A DNA stretch of 64,000 nt, from NCBI GenBank assembly GCA_016219425.1, contig JACRNB010000015.1:124001-188000 (forward strand), in the 5' to 3' direction. A program made the translations under genes and the position numbers. Shown here piece after piece: positions 9,521 through 18,314 of the stretch; the first letter of the stretch is position 1; the number at the start of each line of letters is the position of its first letter. The notes under the pieces were generated by a model that had not been told where the DNA came from, did not search any database, and saw only the letters and a list, made by a program, of their open reading frames with translations. This stretch comes from Betaproteobacteria bacterium. Its GTDB lineage: Bacteria; Pseudomonadota; Gammaproteobacteria; Burkholderiales; Thiobacillaceae.

Positions 9521-10518
9521 TTCTTGGCAGACATCTTTACGGGGGGGGTGGGCTGGCCGGCGATCACTTTGTCCACCTTGAGCGCCAGCTGACCATTTTT
9601 CTGTCCGAACTGGCATTCGAACAGCGGGACGCCATCCACTTGGGCCACGACGGCGTCAGGCAGGTCCAGGGAAAGGACATCACCCACTTTCAGGTCCAGT
9701 ATCTGGCGGAAGGTCACGGCAGTATGGCCCAGGTTGGCGACCAGTTCCACTTCCGCATCCTGCACCTGCATGGTCATCTGGGAGACCCAGCGTTCGTCCG
9801 CTTCGGCCCGATCCGCCTGCATGGTGCTGGTGAGCTGGTCGCGGATCGGTTCGATCATGCTGTAGGGCATGCACACATGCAGATCGCCGCCGCCCACGCC
9901 CAGTTCGATGTTGAAGGTCGTCACCACCACCACCTCGGTGGGGGTGGCGATGTTGGCAAACTGGGTGTTCATCTCCGAACGCATGAACTGGAAGTTCACC
10001 GGGAAGATGCTGGCCCAGGCCTTGGCCATCTCTTCGAAGGTGACGTCCAGCAGGCGCTTGATGATGCGTTGTTCCGTGGCTGTGAAGTCGCGCCCTTCCA
10101 CGCGCACGTGGTAGCGACCATCGCTGCCGAACAGGTTGTCGATCACCAGGAACACCAGGTTCGGGTCGTACACAAACAGTGCGGTGCCGCGCAGGGGCGA
10201 CATCTGCACCAGATTCAGGTTGGTGGGAACCACCAGATTGCGCACGAACTCGCTGTACTTGATGACCGTGACCGGACTGACCGAGATCTCCGCGGTGCGG
10301 CGGATCAGGTTGAACAGGCCGATGCGGAAATTGCGAGCGAAGCGTTCGTTGATGATCTCCAGCGTGGGCATGCGCCCGCGCACGATGCGCTCCTGGCGCC
10401 CGATGTCGTAGGCGCGCACCCCCCCCTCACCCTCGGCGGCGGCGGTCTCCTCGGTGTCACCGGTTACGCCGCGCAGCAGGGCATCTACTTCTTCCTGGGA
10501 AAGGATGTCGTCAGCCAA
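9517..10518 (-). CDS. fliM: Flagellar motor switch protein FliM
   Basis: MADDILSQEEVDALLRGVTG...YDIGRQERIVRGRMPTLEIINERFARNFR. Confidence 0.96.
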   Translation of the reverse strand: MADDILSQEEVDALLRGVTGDTEETAAAEGEGGVRAYDIGRQERIVRGRMPTLEIINERFARNFRIGLFNLIRRTAEISVSPVTVIKYSEFVRNLVVPTNLNLVQMSPLRGTALFVYDPNLVFLVIDNLFGSDGRYHVRVEGRDFTATEQRIIKRLLDVTFEEMAKAWASIFPVNFQFMRSEMNTQFANIATPTEVVVVTTFNIELGVGGGDLHVCMPYSMIEPIRDQLTSTMQADRAEADERWVSQMTMQVQDAEVELVANLGHTAVTFRQILDLKVGDVLSLDLPDAVVAQVDGVPLFECQFGQKNGQLALKVDKVIAGQPTPPVKMSAKK

Positions 10519-10538
10519 GTCCCTCTCGTCGCTTCAGG

Positions 10539-11054
10539 TCACTGGATGATGAATGCCGGGAACAGCACCTTCTGTACCCCTTTGGATGCCTTCTTGACGC
10601 CCAGAATCTGGTTCACGTTCTGCTGGACTTCCTCGGCCAGAAGGTCACGGCCTTCGACGCTGGACATCTCTTCCACGGTCTTGCTGGAGAGCAGGCGCAG
10701 CAGCATGTCGCGAATCTCGGGCATGTAGGTCTTGATCTTTTCCTGCACCTTGGCGTCCGCCACCCTCAGGTTGATCTCGCACTGGAGGTAGGTCTCGCCG
10801 TCGGAGAGGCGGGTGGTGAACTGCTCCAGCTTCTCGTAGATGGGGGCATGACCATCCCCCTGGGCGACTTCCTCTTCCGCTGCGTCTTCACCATGCGCGT
10901 CGGCGTTCTGCTCTGTGGCGGGCTTCTTCAGTAGCAGGTAAGCGCCCACTCCACCGCCCACCAGCACCACGGCGGCGACTGCGATGATGATGATGAGCAG
11001 TTTCCCCTTCTTTTTCGGGGCCTCGCCTTCCGGCTGCTCGGGTTCCTTGGCCAT
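10539..11054 (-). CDS. fliL: Flagellar basal body-associated protein FliL
   Basis: Single TM (LLIIIIAVAAVVLVGGGVGAYLLL), TYLQCEINLRVADAKVQEKIKTYMPEIRDMLLRLLSSKT. Confidence 0.92.
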   Translation of the reverse strand: MAKEPEQPEGEAPKKKGKLLIIIIAVAAVVLVGGGVGAYLLLKKPATEQNADAHGEDAAEEEVAQGDGHAPIYEKLEQFTTRLSDGETYLQCEINLRVADAKVQEKIKTYMPEIRDMLLRLLSSKTVEEMSSVEGRDLLAEEVQQNVNQILGVKKASKGVQKVLFPAFIIQ

Positions 11055-11187
11055 GCTGCCCTCGTGGTGTGACTGAAATGGAAAATATCACAATAAAACA
11101 GAAAGTTCTGCGACGAAGCTTATGTTCTTTATTACGTTAGCGCAAGGCGGGCCCAAGGCTTGGTCCGACGGGTGAAAGCACAGACGA

Positions 11188-11211
11188 AAAGCCCGGCGGG
11201 GTGCGCCGGGC
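11188..11211 (-). terminator. Rho-independent terminator downstream of fliK
   Basis: Minus strand GCCCGGCGCACCCCGCCGGGCTTTTCG: GC stem followed by a T run, between fliK and fliL. Confidence 0.6.
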
Positions 11212-11245
11212 GGAGGTTGATCAGGGGGGGAAAGGCGATTGCCGG

Positions 11246-12496
11246 TCAGGCGTAGAGGTCCACCAGACCGCGGCCCGCGTATGTCCGCGGGAGGGTGTGG
11301 GCGGGGGCGACGGCATCCTCGCCGGCGTGCTCGGCGCGTCCGCCCCAGGCGCGGCCTTCAGAGCCGTTACGTTGGGGCAGTGACTGGTCATGCACGGCGG
11401 CGTCCTGCAGGGCGATGCCGGCCTGGCCCAATAACTCACGCAGGCGGGGCAGGGCGGCTTCCAGCGCCTCCCGCACCTGCGGGTTGGGCGAGAAGAACTG
11501 GGCGCCGGCGTTGTCCCCGGAAAGGGACAGCCGCACCTCCACGGAACCGAGATTGGCGGGATTGAGGGTGAGGTCGGCCCACTGTTCCCGTTTTCCTGCC
11601 ATCCACACCACCTTGTCGGCAAAGTCCGTGGAGAAACCGGGCGCGCGCACCGGGGTTTCCACCGTCATGTGCATGATCTGGGCTGCGGGGCGCGAGAAGG
11701 ACTCCATTTGTCGGGCAAGGCCCGTTTCCGTGGGGGGCGATGCGGGCGTGGTCGCGGCGAAGGCGTCAGGCCGCGAGGTTGCGACCTCGCTCGGTCCTGC
11801 GGCGAGGACGGCGGGCGGCAACGCCTGCCGCTCCATGGCAGGCATTGCCGGGGTGGCGTCGGCGTCGGATACGGGGGCGGCGGCAAGTGCAGCGGGGGTT
11901 TCCGGCGTGGTTCGGCCCTGAATCTCCGGTTGTGCGGCCTGTGCCTGCACGCGGGCGGGCGCGGATATTTCCGTTGTGCCGGTAAGGTTGGGCATGGTCG
12001 CCTGTGCGGCCTCCACGGCTGGGGCGGCGGGCAGCTTGGCCGGGGTTGCAGGGATTGCGGGGATTGCGGGGATTGCGGGGGCAAAGGCTTGAGCCTGGGC
12101 CTGTCCCGCAATGCTCTGGGCCATGGGGCCTGCGGGCAGCGCTGCGGAAGACGCCTCGATGACCTCGGGCGGGGCCGCCGCCGGGGCGGGCAGCGGCGCG
12201 GGGGGCGGCAGGATGGCTGCGGCCAGCAGCGCTTCGGGCAGGGTAACGGAGGGCGGCGCGGCGAGCGGTGTTGCGGCGCCGGCCTCGGTCGGCGTCTCGG
12301 CGGGCGCGGCGGACTCCTTGTCTGCATCGTCGGCGTAGGCGCGGGCGGCGCTGGCCAGGCCGCTTTCTGCGGGTTCGCCCATTTGGGCGGAGAGGGCGGA
12401 ATGGAAACCGTCGCCGACAGCCGGGTCGGAGGCCTCCCCGGTGCGGGAATTGGCGGCAGGAAGATCAGGGCCTAGGGCTTGGATGGCGGTCAGCAT
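11246..12496 (-). CDS. fliK: Flagellar hook-length control protein FliK
   Basis: Ala/Pro-rich N-terminus and Flg_hook C-terminus LTLNPANLGSVEVRLSLSGDNAGAQFFSPNPQVREALEAALPRLRELLGQAGI. Confidence 0.85.
   Translation of the reverse strand: MLTAIQALGPDLPAANSRTGEASDPAVGDGFHSALSAQMGEPAESGLASAARAYADDADKESAAPAETPTEAGAATPLAAPPSVTLPEALLAAAILPPPAPLPAPAAAPPEVIEASSAALPAGPMAQSIAGQAQAQAFAPAIPAIPAIPATPAKLPAAPAVEAAQATMPNLTGTTEISAPARVQAQAAQPEIQGRTTPETPAALAAAPVSDADATPAMPAMERQALPPAVLAAGPSEVATSRPDAFAATTPASPPTETGLARQMESFSRPAAQIMHMTVETPVRAPGFSTDFADKVVWMAGKREQWADLTLNPANLGSVEVRLSLSGDNAGAQFFSPNPQVREALEAALPRLRELLGQAGIALQDAAVHDQSLPQRNGSEGRAWGGRAEHAGEDAVAPAHTLPRTYAGRGLVDLYA
12044..12081. repeat. 9-bp tandem repeat (gggattgcg) in fliK, encoding AIP repeats
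   Basis: ttgcagggattgcggggattgcggggattgcggg; protein AIPAIPAIPATPA. Confidence 0.8.
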
Positions 12497-12551
12497 GGTG
12501 GACTCCTGTTGGTCTTGCATCCATTCCAGCAAGCCCCATGCCAAAGGGTGT

Positions 12552-13004
12552 TCAGGCCAGGGGGTCGTCCGTGCGTTGCCGATGGGCGCGGTTGGCGAAC
12601 TCGTCCATGTTGCGCTGATCGCGGCGTTCTTCCTTGAGCAGTTCACGCGCCGCGTGGCGGGCGGCCATGGCCTCATAGGCCTTCACCTTGCGGCGCTGCT
12701 CCGCCCATTGCTCCTGGCCTCGCTTCAGGTTGGCGCGGGTCTGATCGACGATCAACTCCTGATGCCGCACCGCCTGTTCCATCTTGGCCAGAAAGCCGTG
12801 GTAGTCCCGCAGCAGGTGGATGGCCATGCCCTGCTCCCCCCGGCGGGCGAATTGCCGTTCGTACTCGCGGTGATAGGCGCGCAAGGCCTCCAGTTGGACC
12901 AGGGCCTCTTCTTCCTTGCGTTTGAGGTTGCGTAACAGCCGCTCCGCCGCCTCCAGGCGATGGAGCGCGTGATCCAGCAGGGATTGAAGGGCAAACCGCG
13001 CCAT
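12552..13004 (-). CDS. fliJ: Flagellar export protein FliJ
   Basis: MARFALQSLLDHALHRLEAAERLLRNLKRKEEEALVQLEAL..., coiled coil, upstream of fliK. Confidence 0.85.
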   Translation of the reverse strand: MARFALQSLLDHALHRLEAAERLLRNLKRKEEEALVQLEALRAYHREYERQFARRGEQGMAIHLLRDYHGFLAKMEQAVRHQELIVDQTRANLKRGQEQWAEQRRKVKAYEAMAARHAARELLKEERRDQRNMDEFANRAHRQRTDDPLA

Positions 13005-13021
13005 GGAACCCCGCGACGGGG

Positions 13022-13204
13022 TCAGGCGATCTCTTCGGTCTCTTCCAGGCGTCGCGCCTCGTCCTCCAGCATCACCGGGATGCCGTCGCGGAGGGGAAAG
13101 GCCAGACGATCCGCCTTGCACACCAGTTCCTGCTCTGTCTTGCGGTGGACGAGCGGCCCCTTGCACAGCGGGCAGACGAGGATTTCAAGCAGTTTGGGGT
13201 CCAT
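13022..13204 (-). CDS. Trm112 family protein
   Basis: [46 protein letters not shown]. Confidence 0.92.
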   Translation of the reverse strand: MDPKLLEILVCPLCKGPLVHRKTEQELVCKADRLAFPLRDGIPVMLEDEARRLEETEEIA

Positions 13205-14198
13205 GGCAGGCTTTTAGAAGAAGGAGGATGCGGTCTTTTAGACCCGCGTCAACGCGGGCGTCAACCGGCAGAAACCAGCAGTCGTCATGGGCGAAGGCGG
13301 CGCATTTCACGGCATCCTTTTCCGTCATGAGTACGGTTCCTGCGGGCAGGTCGGCGGGCTGGAACGGATGGTGGTCGGGAAAGGCGCGGGCGGTCAGGGT
13401 CAGCCCCTGGCGCGTGAGATGGTCGAAAAAACGGCGGGGATGGCCGATGCCGGCGATGGCCTGCACCGGCTGGCCGACCAGCTCCGTCAGCGCCAGGGTG
13501 CGCTCGGGGCGGACCAGATTCACTGCACGGTCCCCCGTCAGGGTCATGGCATACGCGGGCGGGCCGGACTCCGGCAGGGCGCAGGGGCCGCCGTTGCACA
13601 CCACGGCGCTGACCCTGGCGAGGCGCGCCGTCGGTTCGCGCAGGGGGCCGGCGGGGAGCAGGCGACCATTGCCCAGGCCGCGCGCCGCGTCCACCACCGC
13701 CAGTTCGATGTCGCGCGCCAGGGCGTAATGCTGGAGGCCGTCGTCGGTCAGGATCACGTTGACCTCCGGGTGCGCCGCCAGCAGGCGTCGTCCGGCCTCG
13801 GCGCGCAGTCGGCCTATCCATACCGGGCATCCTGCGCGCCGGGCCAGCAGCACCGGCTCATCGCCCGCCTCGCCGGGGGGGGTGGATGCAGTCACCGGCA
13901 TGGGGGCGACGGCTGCGCCGCCGTAGCCGCGGCTGACGATGCCGGGCCGGTATCCGGCCTCGCTCAGGGTCCGGGCCAGCCACAGGGTCAGGGGGGTTTT
14001 GCCGGCGCCGCCGACGCCAAGGTTGCCCACCACGATCACCGGCACGGGCAGGCGCTCGCTCCGCAACAGGCCGTGGCGGTAGGCCAGTCGGCGCGCTGCC
14101 GCGATCAGGCCGAATAGCCAGGACAGCGGGATCAGGAGGGGATGCAGCAGGAGACAGACAGGCCTGGGCGAATACCAGCAGGCGTTCCAGAAACTCAC
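13185..14198 (-). CDS. lpxK: Tetraacyldisaccharide 4'-kinase
   Basis: [33 protein letters not shown]; exbB-exbD-lpxK-Trm112 order. Confidence 0.93.
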   Translation of the reverse strand: MSFWNACWYSPRPVCLLLHPLLIPLSWLFGLIAAARRLAYRHGLLRSERLPVPVIVVGNLGVGGAGKTPLTLWLARTLSEAGYRPGIVSRGYGGAAVAPMPVTASTPPGEAGDEPVLLARRAGCPVWIGRLRAEAGRRLLAAHPEVNVILTDDGLQHYALARDIELAVVDAARGLGNGRLLPAGPLREPTARLARVSAVVCNGGPCALPESGPPAYAMTLTGDRAVNLVRPERTLALTELVGQPVQAIAGIGHPRRFFDHLTRQGLTLTARAFPDHHPFQPADLPAGTVLMTEKDAVKCAAFAHDDCWFLPVDARVDAGLKDRILLLLKACHGPQTA

Positions 14199-14617
14199 TT
14201 GTCGGCGGGGCTCTGGGTCACGAAGGTGATGCGCGGATAGCCCGCGCGGCGCGCCGCGTCCATCACCCGGACCACGGACTGATGGGTGGCATGGGCGTCG
14301 GCGGAGATCACCACCATGGGGTCTTTCTGCGCGCCTGCCGCCTCTTTCAGCGCCCCGGCCAGGCCGTCCACGCCGATATTGCCCAGGGAGCGCCGGCTCA
14401 CCGAGTAATTGCCCTGCGCGTCCACGTTGATGTCGATCTGGCTGGGCGTGTCCTTGGCGGAGTCGCCCTTGGCCTCGGGCAGGTTGATCTGGAGTTCGGA
14501 AAAGCGCGCGTAGGTGGTGGTGACCATGAGGAAGATCAGGATCACCAGCAACACGTCGATGAGGGGGATCAGGTTGATTTCCGGCTCATCGCGCCGTGCG
14601 CCGCGGGCGAAGTTCAT
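14195..14617 (-). CDS. exbD: Biopolymer transport protein ExbD/TolR family
   Basis: EPEINLIPLIDVLLVILIFLMVTTTYARFSELQINLPEA. Confidence 0.92.
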   Translation of the reverse strand: MNFARGARRDEPEINLIPLIDVLLVILIFLMVTTTYARFSELQINLPEAKGDSAKDTPSQIDINVDAQGNYSVSRRSLGNIGVDGLAGALKEAAGAQKDPMVVISADAHATHQSVVRVMDAARRAGYPRITFVTQSPADK

Positions 14618-15219
14618 TTGCGTTCGCCGTGCACGATTTCCACCAGCATCACCGCCTGCTGTTCCATTTCCACCAGGAAGGCGTCCACGCGGGCGCGGAA
14701 GAAGCGGTAGAAGATCAGGCTGGGGATGGCGACGATGAGGCCGAAGGCGGTGTTGTAGAGCGCCACCGAGATGCCGTGCGCCAGCACCGCCGGGTTGCCG
14801 CCGGTGGGGGACTGGGAACCGAAGATGTCCACCATGCCCACCACGGTGCCGAGCAGGCCCATGAGGGGGGCGACGGAGGCGATGGTGCCGAGGGAATTCA
14901 GATAGCGCTCCAGGTCGTGGGCTACCAGCCGACCGGCCTCTTCCAGGGATTCCTTCATTACCTCGCGCGTGGACTGCACGTTGCGCAGGCCGGTGGCCAG
15001 TACGCGTCCCAGAGGCGAGCCTTCCGCCAGGGCGCGCAGCACCTCCGGCGTGATGCCCTGTTTGCGCAGTTTCTCGACTGTCTGTTCCAGCAGACCCAGG
15101 GGGAGCACCTGGACTCGGCGCAAGGTGTAGAAGCGCTCGAACACGATGGCCAGGGCAAGAATGGAGGCGAGGATGATGGGCCAGATGGGCCAGCCGGCGG
15201 CTTCGATGAGGGCTAACAA
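14614..15219 (-). CDS. exbB: MotA/TolQ/ExbB proton channel family protein (start uncertain, possibly TTG)
   Basis: LIEAAGWPIWPIILASILALAIVFERFYTLRR...IASVAPLMGLLGTVVGMVDIFG. Confidence 0.88.
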   Translation of the reverse strand: MLALIEAAGWPIWPIILASILALAIVFERFYTLRRVQVLPLGLLEQTVEKLRKQGITPEVLRALAEGSPLGRVLATGLRNVQSTREVMKESLEEAGRLVAHDLERYLNSLGTIASVAPLMGLLGTVVGMVDIFGSQSPTGGNPAVLAHGISVALYNTAFGLIVAIPSLIFYRFFRARVDAFLVEMEQQAVMLVEIVHGERK

Positions 15220-15304
15220 GAGCGTATTCCTGCTATGAGAATTGGCCGCTAATGTAGCCGCGCACCCCCGGAGGGGCAAGCCGCGCGGTTCGCCGGGGGC
15301 GCCG

Positions 15305-17494
15305 CTATCCGTTGCCTTCCTCCGCAATGGCGTTACGGCAAAGCAGTTGTTCGAACTCCAGCAACGGCAGCGGACGGCTGAACAGGTATCCCTGGTAGGC
15401 GTGGCAGCCGTGCCGTTCCAGAAACAGGCGTTGCTGCACGGTTTCCACGCCTTCTGCGATTACGTCCATTCCGAGGATGCGCCCCATGGAGACGATGGTC
15501 TGCACGATGGCGGCGTCATGGGGGTTGCTGGAGATGTCGTTGACGAAGGTGCGGTCGATCTTCAACTGGTCCAGCGGCAGGCGCTTGAGGTAGGACAGGG
15601 AGGAAAAACCGGTGCCGAAGTCGTCCATGGCAAAGCCGACGCCCAGGGTCTTCAGTTCATGCATCTTGGCGATGGTGTCGTTCACGTTGTCGATCACCAG
15701 GCTCTCGGTGAGTTCTATTTTCAGACGGGCTGCATCGGCCCCCGTATCGGCCAGAACCTGCCGAACCTCGCTGACGAATTCCGGCTGGCGGAACTGGCGC
15801 GCGCTCACATTCACCGCCAGGGTCAGGTGGCGCGTGGCCGGGTCTGCCGCCCAGACATGGATTTGGGTGCACGCCCGCGCCAGCACCCAGTGGCCGATCG
15901 ACAGAATCAGGCCGGTTTCCTCCGCCAGGGGGATGAAGAGATCGGGCGGGATGGTCCCGCGCTGGGGATGCATCCAGCGCAACAGCACCTCGGCGCCGAT
16001 GACCCGGTGCTGCTGGTCGATCTGGGCCTGAAAATGCAGGGACAACTGCCCCCGCTTCAGGGCCTTGCGCAACTCGCCCTCCAGGGCGATGCGTTCGTTC
16101 AGGGCGGCCTGCATGGCCGGGTCGAAGAAATGCAGGGTGTTGCGCCCGGCGTCCTTGGCCTCATACAGGGCCAGGTCCGCCTGCTTGAGCAGGGATTCCA
16201 CCGTATCGCCGCGGCCCCGGAACAGGGTAATGCCCAGGCTGGCGGTGCAGAAATACTCGCCGTTGGACAGTTCATAGGGCTGGGCCAGGGCCTCGCGCAG
16301 CTTCTCCCCCGCCAGCCGGGCTTGTGCGGTCGCCTCCATCGCCAGAGGGCTCAGATCCTCCAACACCGCCACGAACTCATCCCCGCCCAGGCGGGACACG
16401 GTATCGCCCTCCCGCACCGCGCTGTTCAGGCGCTGGGCCGCCAGCACCAGCAACTGGTCGCCAAAGTCGTGGCCACGGGTGTTGTTGAGGGTTCTGAAAT
16501 TGTCCAGGTCCAGGAACAGAAGCGCCCCGTGGCGACCATTGCGGGCGCTGCTTGCCAGGGCCTGGCCCAGGCGGTCATAGAGCAGGCGGCGGTTGGGCAG
16601 GCGGGTGAGGGAATCGTAGTAGGCCAGGCGATGGATCTCCGCCTCCGCCTCCTTGTTGTGGGTGATGTCGGAAAAGGCGCCGACGTAGTGGGTAATGCGT
16701 CCATCCGGCGCGCTTACGGCGCTGATGGTGAGCCACTCCGCGTACACCTTGCCGTTTTTGCGCCGGTTCCACATCTCGCCCTGCCAAAAGCCCGTCTGCT
16801 TCAGCTCCGACCACATGGCCTGATAGAACTCGGTGGAGTGGCGTCCCGAGCGCAGCAGGGCCGGCGTGTGGCCGATGGCCTCCGCCTCGCTGTACCCCGT
16901 CAGCCGGGTGAACGCCTGATTTACCCGCACGATCACGCCATTCGCGTCCGTCACCACCATGCCGGCATGGGATTCAAAGGAGATGGCGGCGATGCGCAAC
17001 TCCTCTTCTACGCGCCGATGGGCGCTCAGGTCGCCCACGTTCACCACGACCAGATCCGCGTCGCCCATGCGCAACGGCCCCAGGCCCACCTCCACCGGAA
17101 ATTCGGAGCCGTCGCGGCGCAGGCCCTGATAAGCGCCATCCCCCATGGCGCGGTGACGGGAACCTTGTGCGGCGTAGCGCTCCAGGCTGGCCGCATGTCC
17201 GGTGCGGAAACGCACGGGGATGAGGTCTTCCACGCCCCGGCCCGACAGCGCGCCGGTCTCGTAGCCGAACAGGCGTTCGGCGCTGGCGTTGGCCTGGAGG
17301 ATGCGTCCCTGCCGGTCTACCACCAGAAGGGCCGCAGGCGCGGCCTGCAATATGCGTTGCGCGCACCCCTCGCCGTCCTGCGCCCAGGCGGGGACGGGTT
17401 CAGACGGGAGTCTCATGGCCGACCGCGTTGGCGCAAGAGGCTGGCGTATCGTCTTTTTGGGGGTGCGAAGGGGGGTAGATCGGGTGGACGCCAT
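15305..17494 (-). CDS. PAS-PAS-GGDEF-EAL protein
   Basis: GGDEF-like RLGGDEFVAVLED, EAL-type GAEVLLRWMHPQRGTIPPDLFIPLAEETGLI, FGTGFSSLSYLKRLPLDQLKIDRTF, IAEGVET. Confidence 0.93.
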   Translation of the reverse strand: MASTRSTPLRTPKKTIRQPLAPTRSAMRLPSEPVPAWAQDGEGCAQRILQAAPAALLVVDRQGRILQANASAERLFGYETGALSGRGVEDLIPVRFRTGHAASLERYAAQGSRHRAMGDGAYQGLRRDGSEFPVEVGLGPLRMGDADLVVVNVGDLSAHRRVEEELRIAAISFESHAGMVVTDANGVIVRVNQAFTRLTGYSEAEAIGHTPALLRSGRHSTEFYQAMWSELKQTGFWQGEMWNRRKNGKVYAEWLTISAVSAPDGRITHYVGAFSDITHNKEAEAEIHRLAYYDSLTRLPNRRLLYDRLGQALASSARNGRHGALLFLDLDNFRTLNNTRGHDFGDQLLVLAAQRLNSAVREGDTVSRLGGDEFVAVLEDLSPLAMEATAQARLAGEKLREALAQPYELSNGEYFCTASLGITLFRGRGDTVESLLKQADLALYEAKDAGRNTLHFFDPAMQAALNERIALEGELRKALKRGQLSLHFQAQIDQQHRVIGAEVLLRWMHPQRGTIPPDLFIPLAEETGLILSIGHWVLARACTQIHVWAADPATRHLTLAVNVSARQFRQPEFVSEVRQVLADTGADAARLKIELTESLVIDNVNDTIAKMHELKTLGVGFAMDDFGTGFSSLSYLKRLPLDQLKIDRTFVNDISSNPHDAAIVQTIVSMGRILGMDVIAEGVETVQQRLFLERHGCHAYQGYLFSRPLPLLEFEQLLCRNAIAEEGNG

Positions 17495-17690
17495 GTTCCG
17501 CTCCTGTCCTTCCGGGGACGCACGAACGGCATGCGGCGCAGGGAAGTTCCATCAAGCGGGACAGTTTCTTGGGCCCCGGAGTTACCGCCCCGGCAGGGCC
17601 GGGAGGGTCAAAAACAGACCGAATTCTATTGCAGCCGGGATGCAAGCTGCGGGGGACTGATCGTCCCGTCCGCATGGGGCGGGAGCTTAT

Positions 17691-18314
17691 TTATTGACGC
17701 GTATTGACGCGGCCTGAGCCGGTTTCGACAGGCGGTGCGTCTTCCACCATCTCGCGCGCCAGATCCTCCAGGCGGCGGCAATGGTCGCGCGCCTGTTTGC
17801 GCAGGGTCTCGAAGGCGTCGCCCCGGTTCAGGCCGCTGCGCGCCATCACCAAGCCGACGGCGGCGCCGATCACGCGGTTGCTGCTCAGGGCGTCCTTCAG
17901 CCCCTGATTCAGTGCAGCCAGTTCGCTGATCTCCGCCGCCCGCGCCAGGGCGGTGCGCAAGGCGGGCAGGAGGGAAGGCACGCTGAGCGGTTTGACCAGA
18001 TAGCCCAGCGCCCCCGCGTCCACCGCCTGCTGCACCAGATCCCCATCGTCGTAGGCGGTCAGGAACAGGAAGGGAACCGCCGTCTCGTCGCGCAGACGCC
18101 GCGCCAGTTCCAGGCCATCCAGGCCCGGCATGCGGATATCCAGCAGCGCCAGGTCGATCGCCTCCCGCTGGCACAGTTCCAGGGCGCGCACCCCGTCCTG
18201 CGCCACCAGTACAGCGTATCCGGCCTCACGCAGGCCCTCGGCCAGGGTGAACAACACCACCCGGTCATCATCGGCCAACAGCAGGGTCTGCACGGGGTCG
18301 CCTGCCATGGTCAT
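17691..18314 (-). CDS. ANTAR-domain response regulator (receiver plus ANTAR)
   Basis: LLADDDRVVLFTLAEGLREAGY...DIRMPGLDG...; C-terminal LSSNRVIGAAVGLVMARSGLNRGDAFETLRKQARDHCRRLEDLA. Confidence 0.9.
   Translation of the reverse strand: MTMAGDPVQTLLLADDDRVVLFTLAEGLREAGYAVLVAQDGVRALELCQREAIDLALLDIRMPGLDGLELARRLRDETAVPFLFLTAYDDGDLVQQAVDAGALGYLVKPLSVPSLLPALRTALARAAEISELAALNQGLKDALSSNRVIGAAVGLVMARSGLNRGDAFETLRKQARDHCRRLEDLAREMVEDAPPVETGSGRVNTRQ

Noticed and set aside
11100-11165. Sigma54 promoter upstream of fliL (TTGGGCCCGCCTTGCG)
   Set aside because: GG to GC spacing is 9, not 10; not reported as a promoter.
17495-17690. ANTAR dual-hexaloop RNA target or c-di-GMP riboswitch
   Set aside because: Hairpins exist but I could not find the A1/G4 hexaloops or the GEMM aptamer consensus; kept only as an unexplained structured leader.
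15242-17707. 821-aa plus-strand ORF
   Set aside because: Antisense shadow of the PAS-GGDEF-EAL gene.
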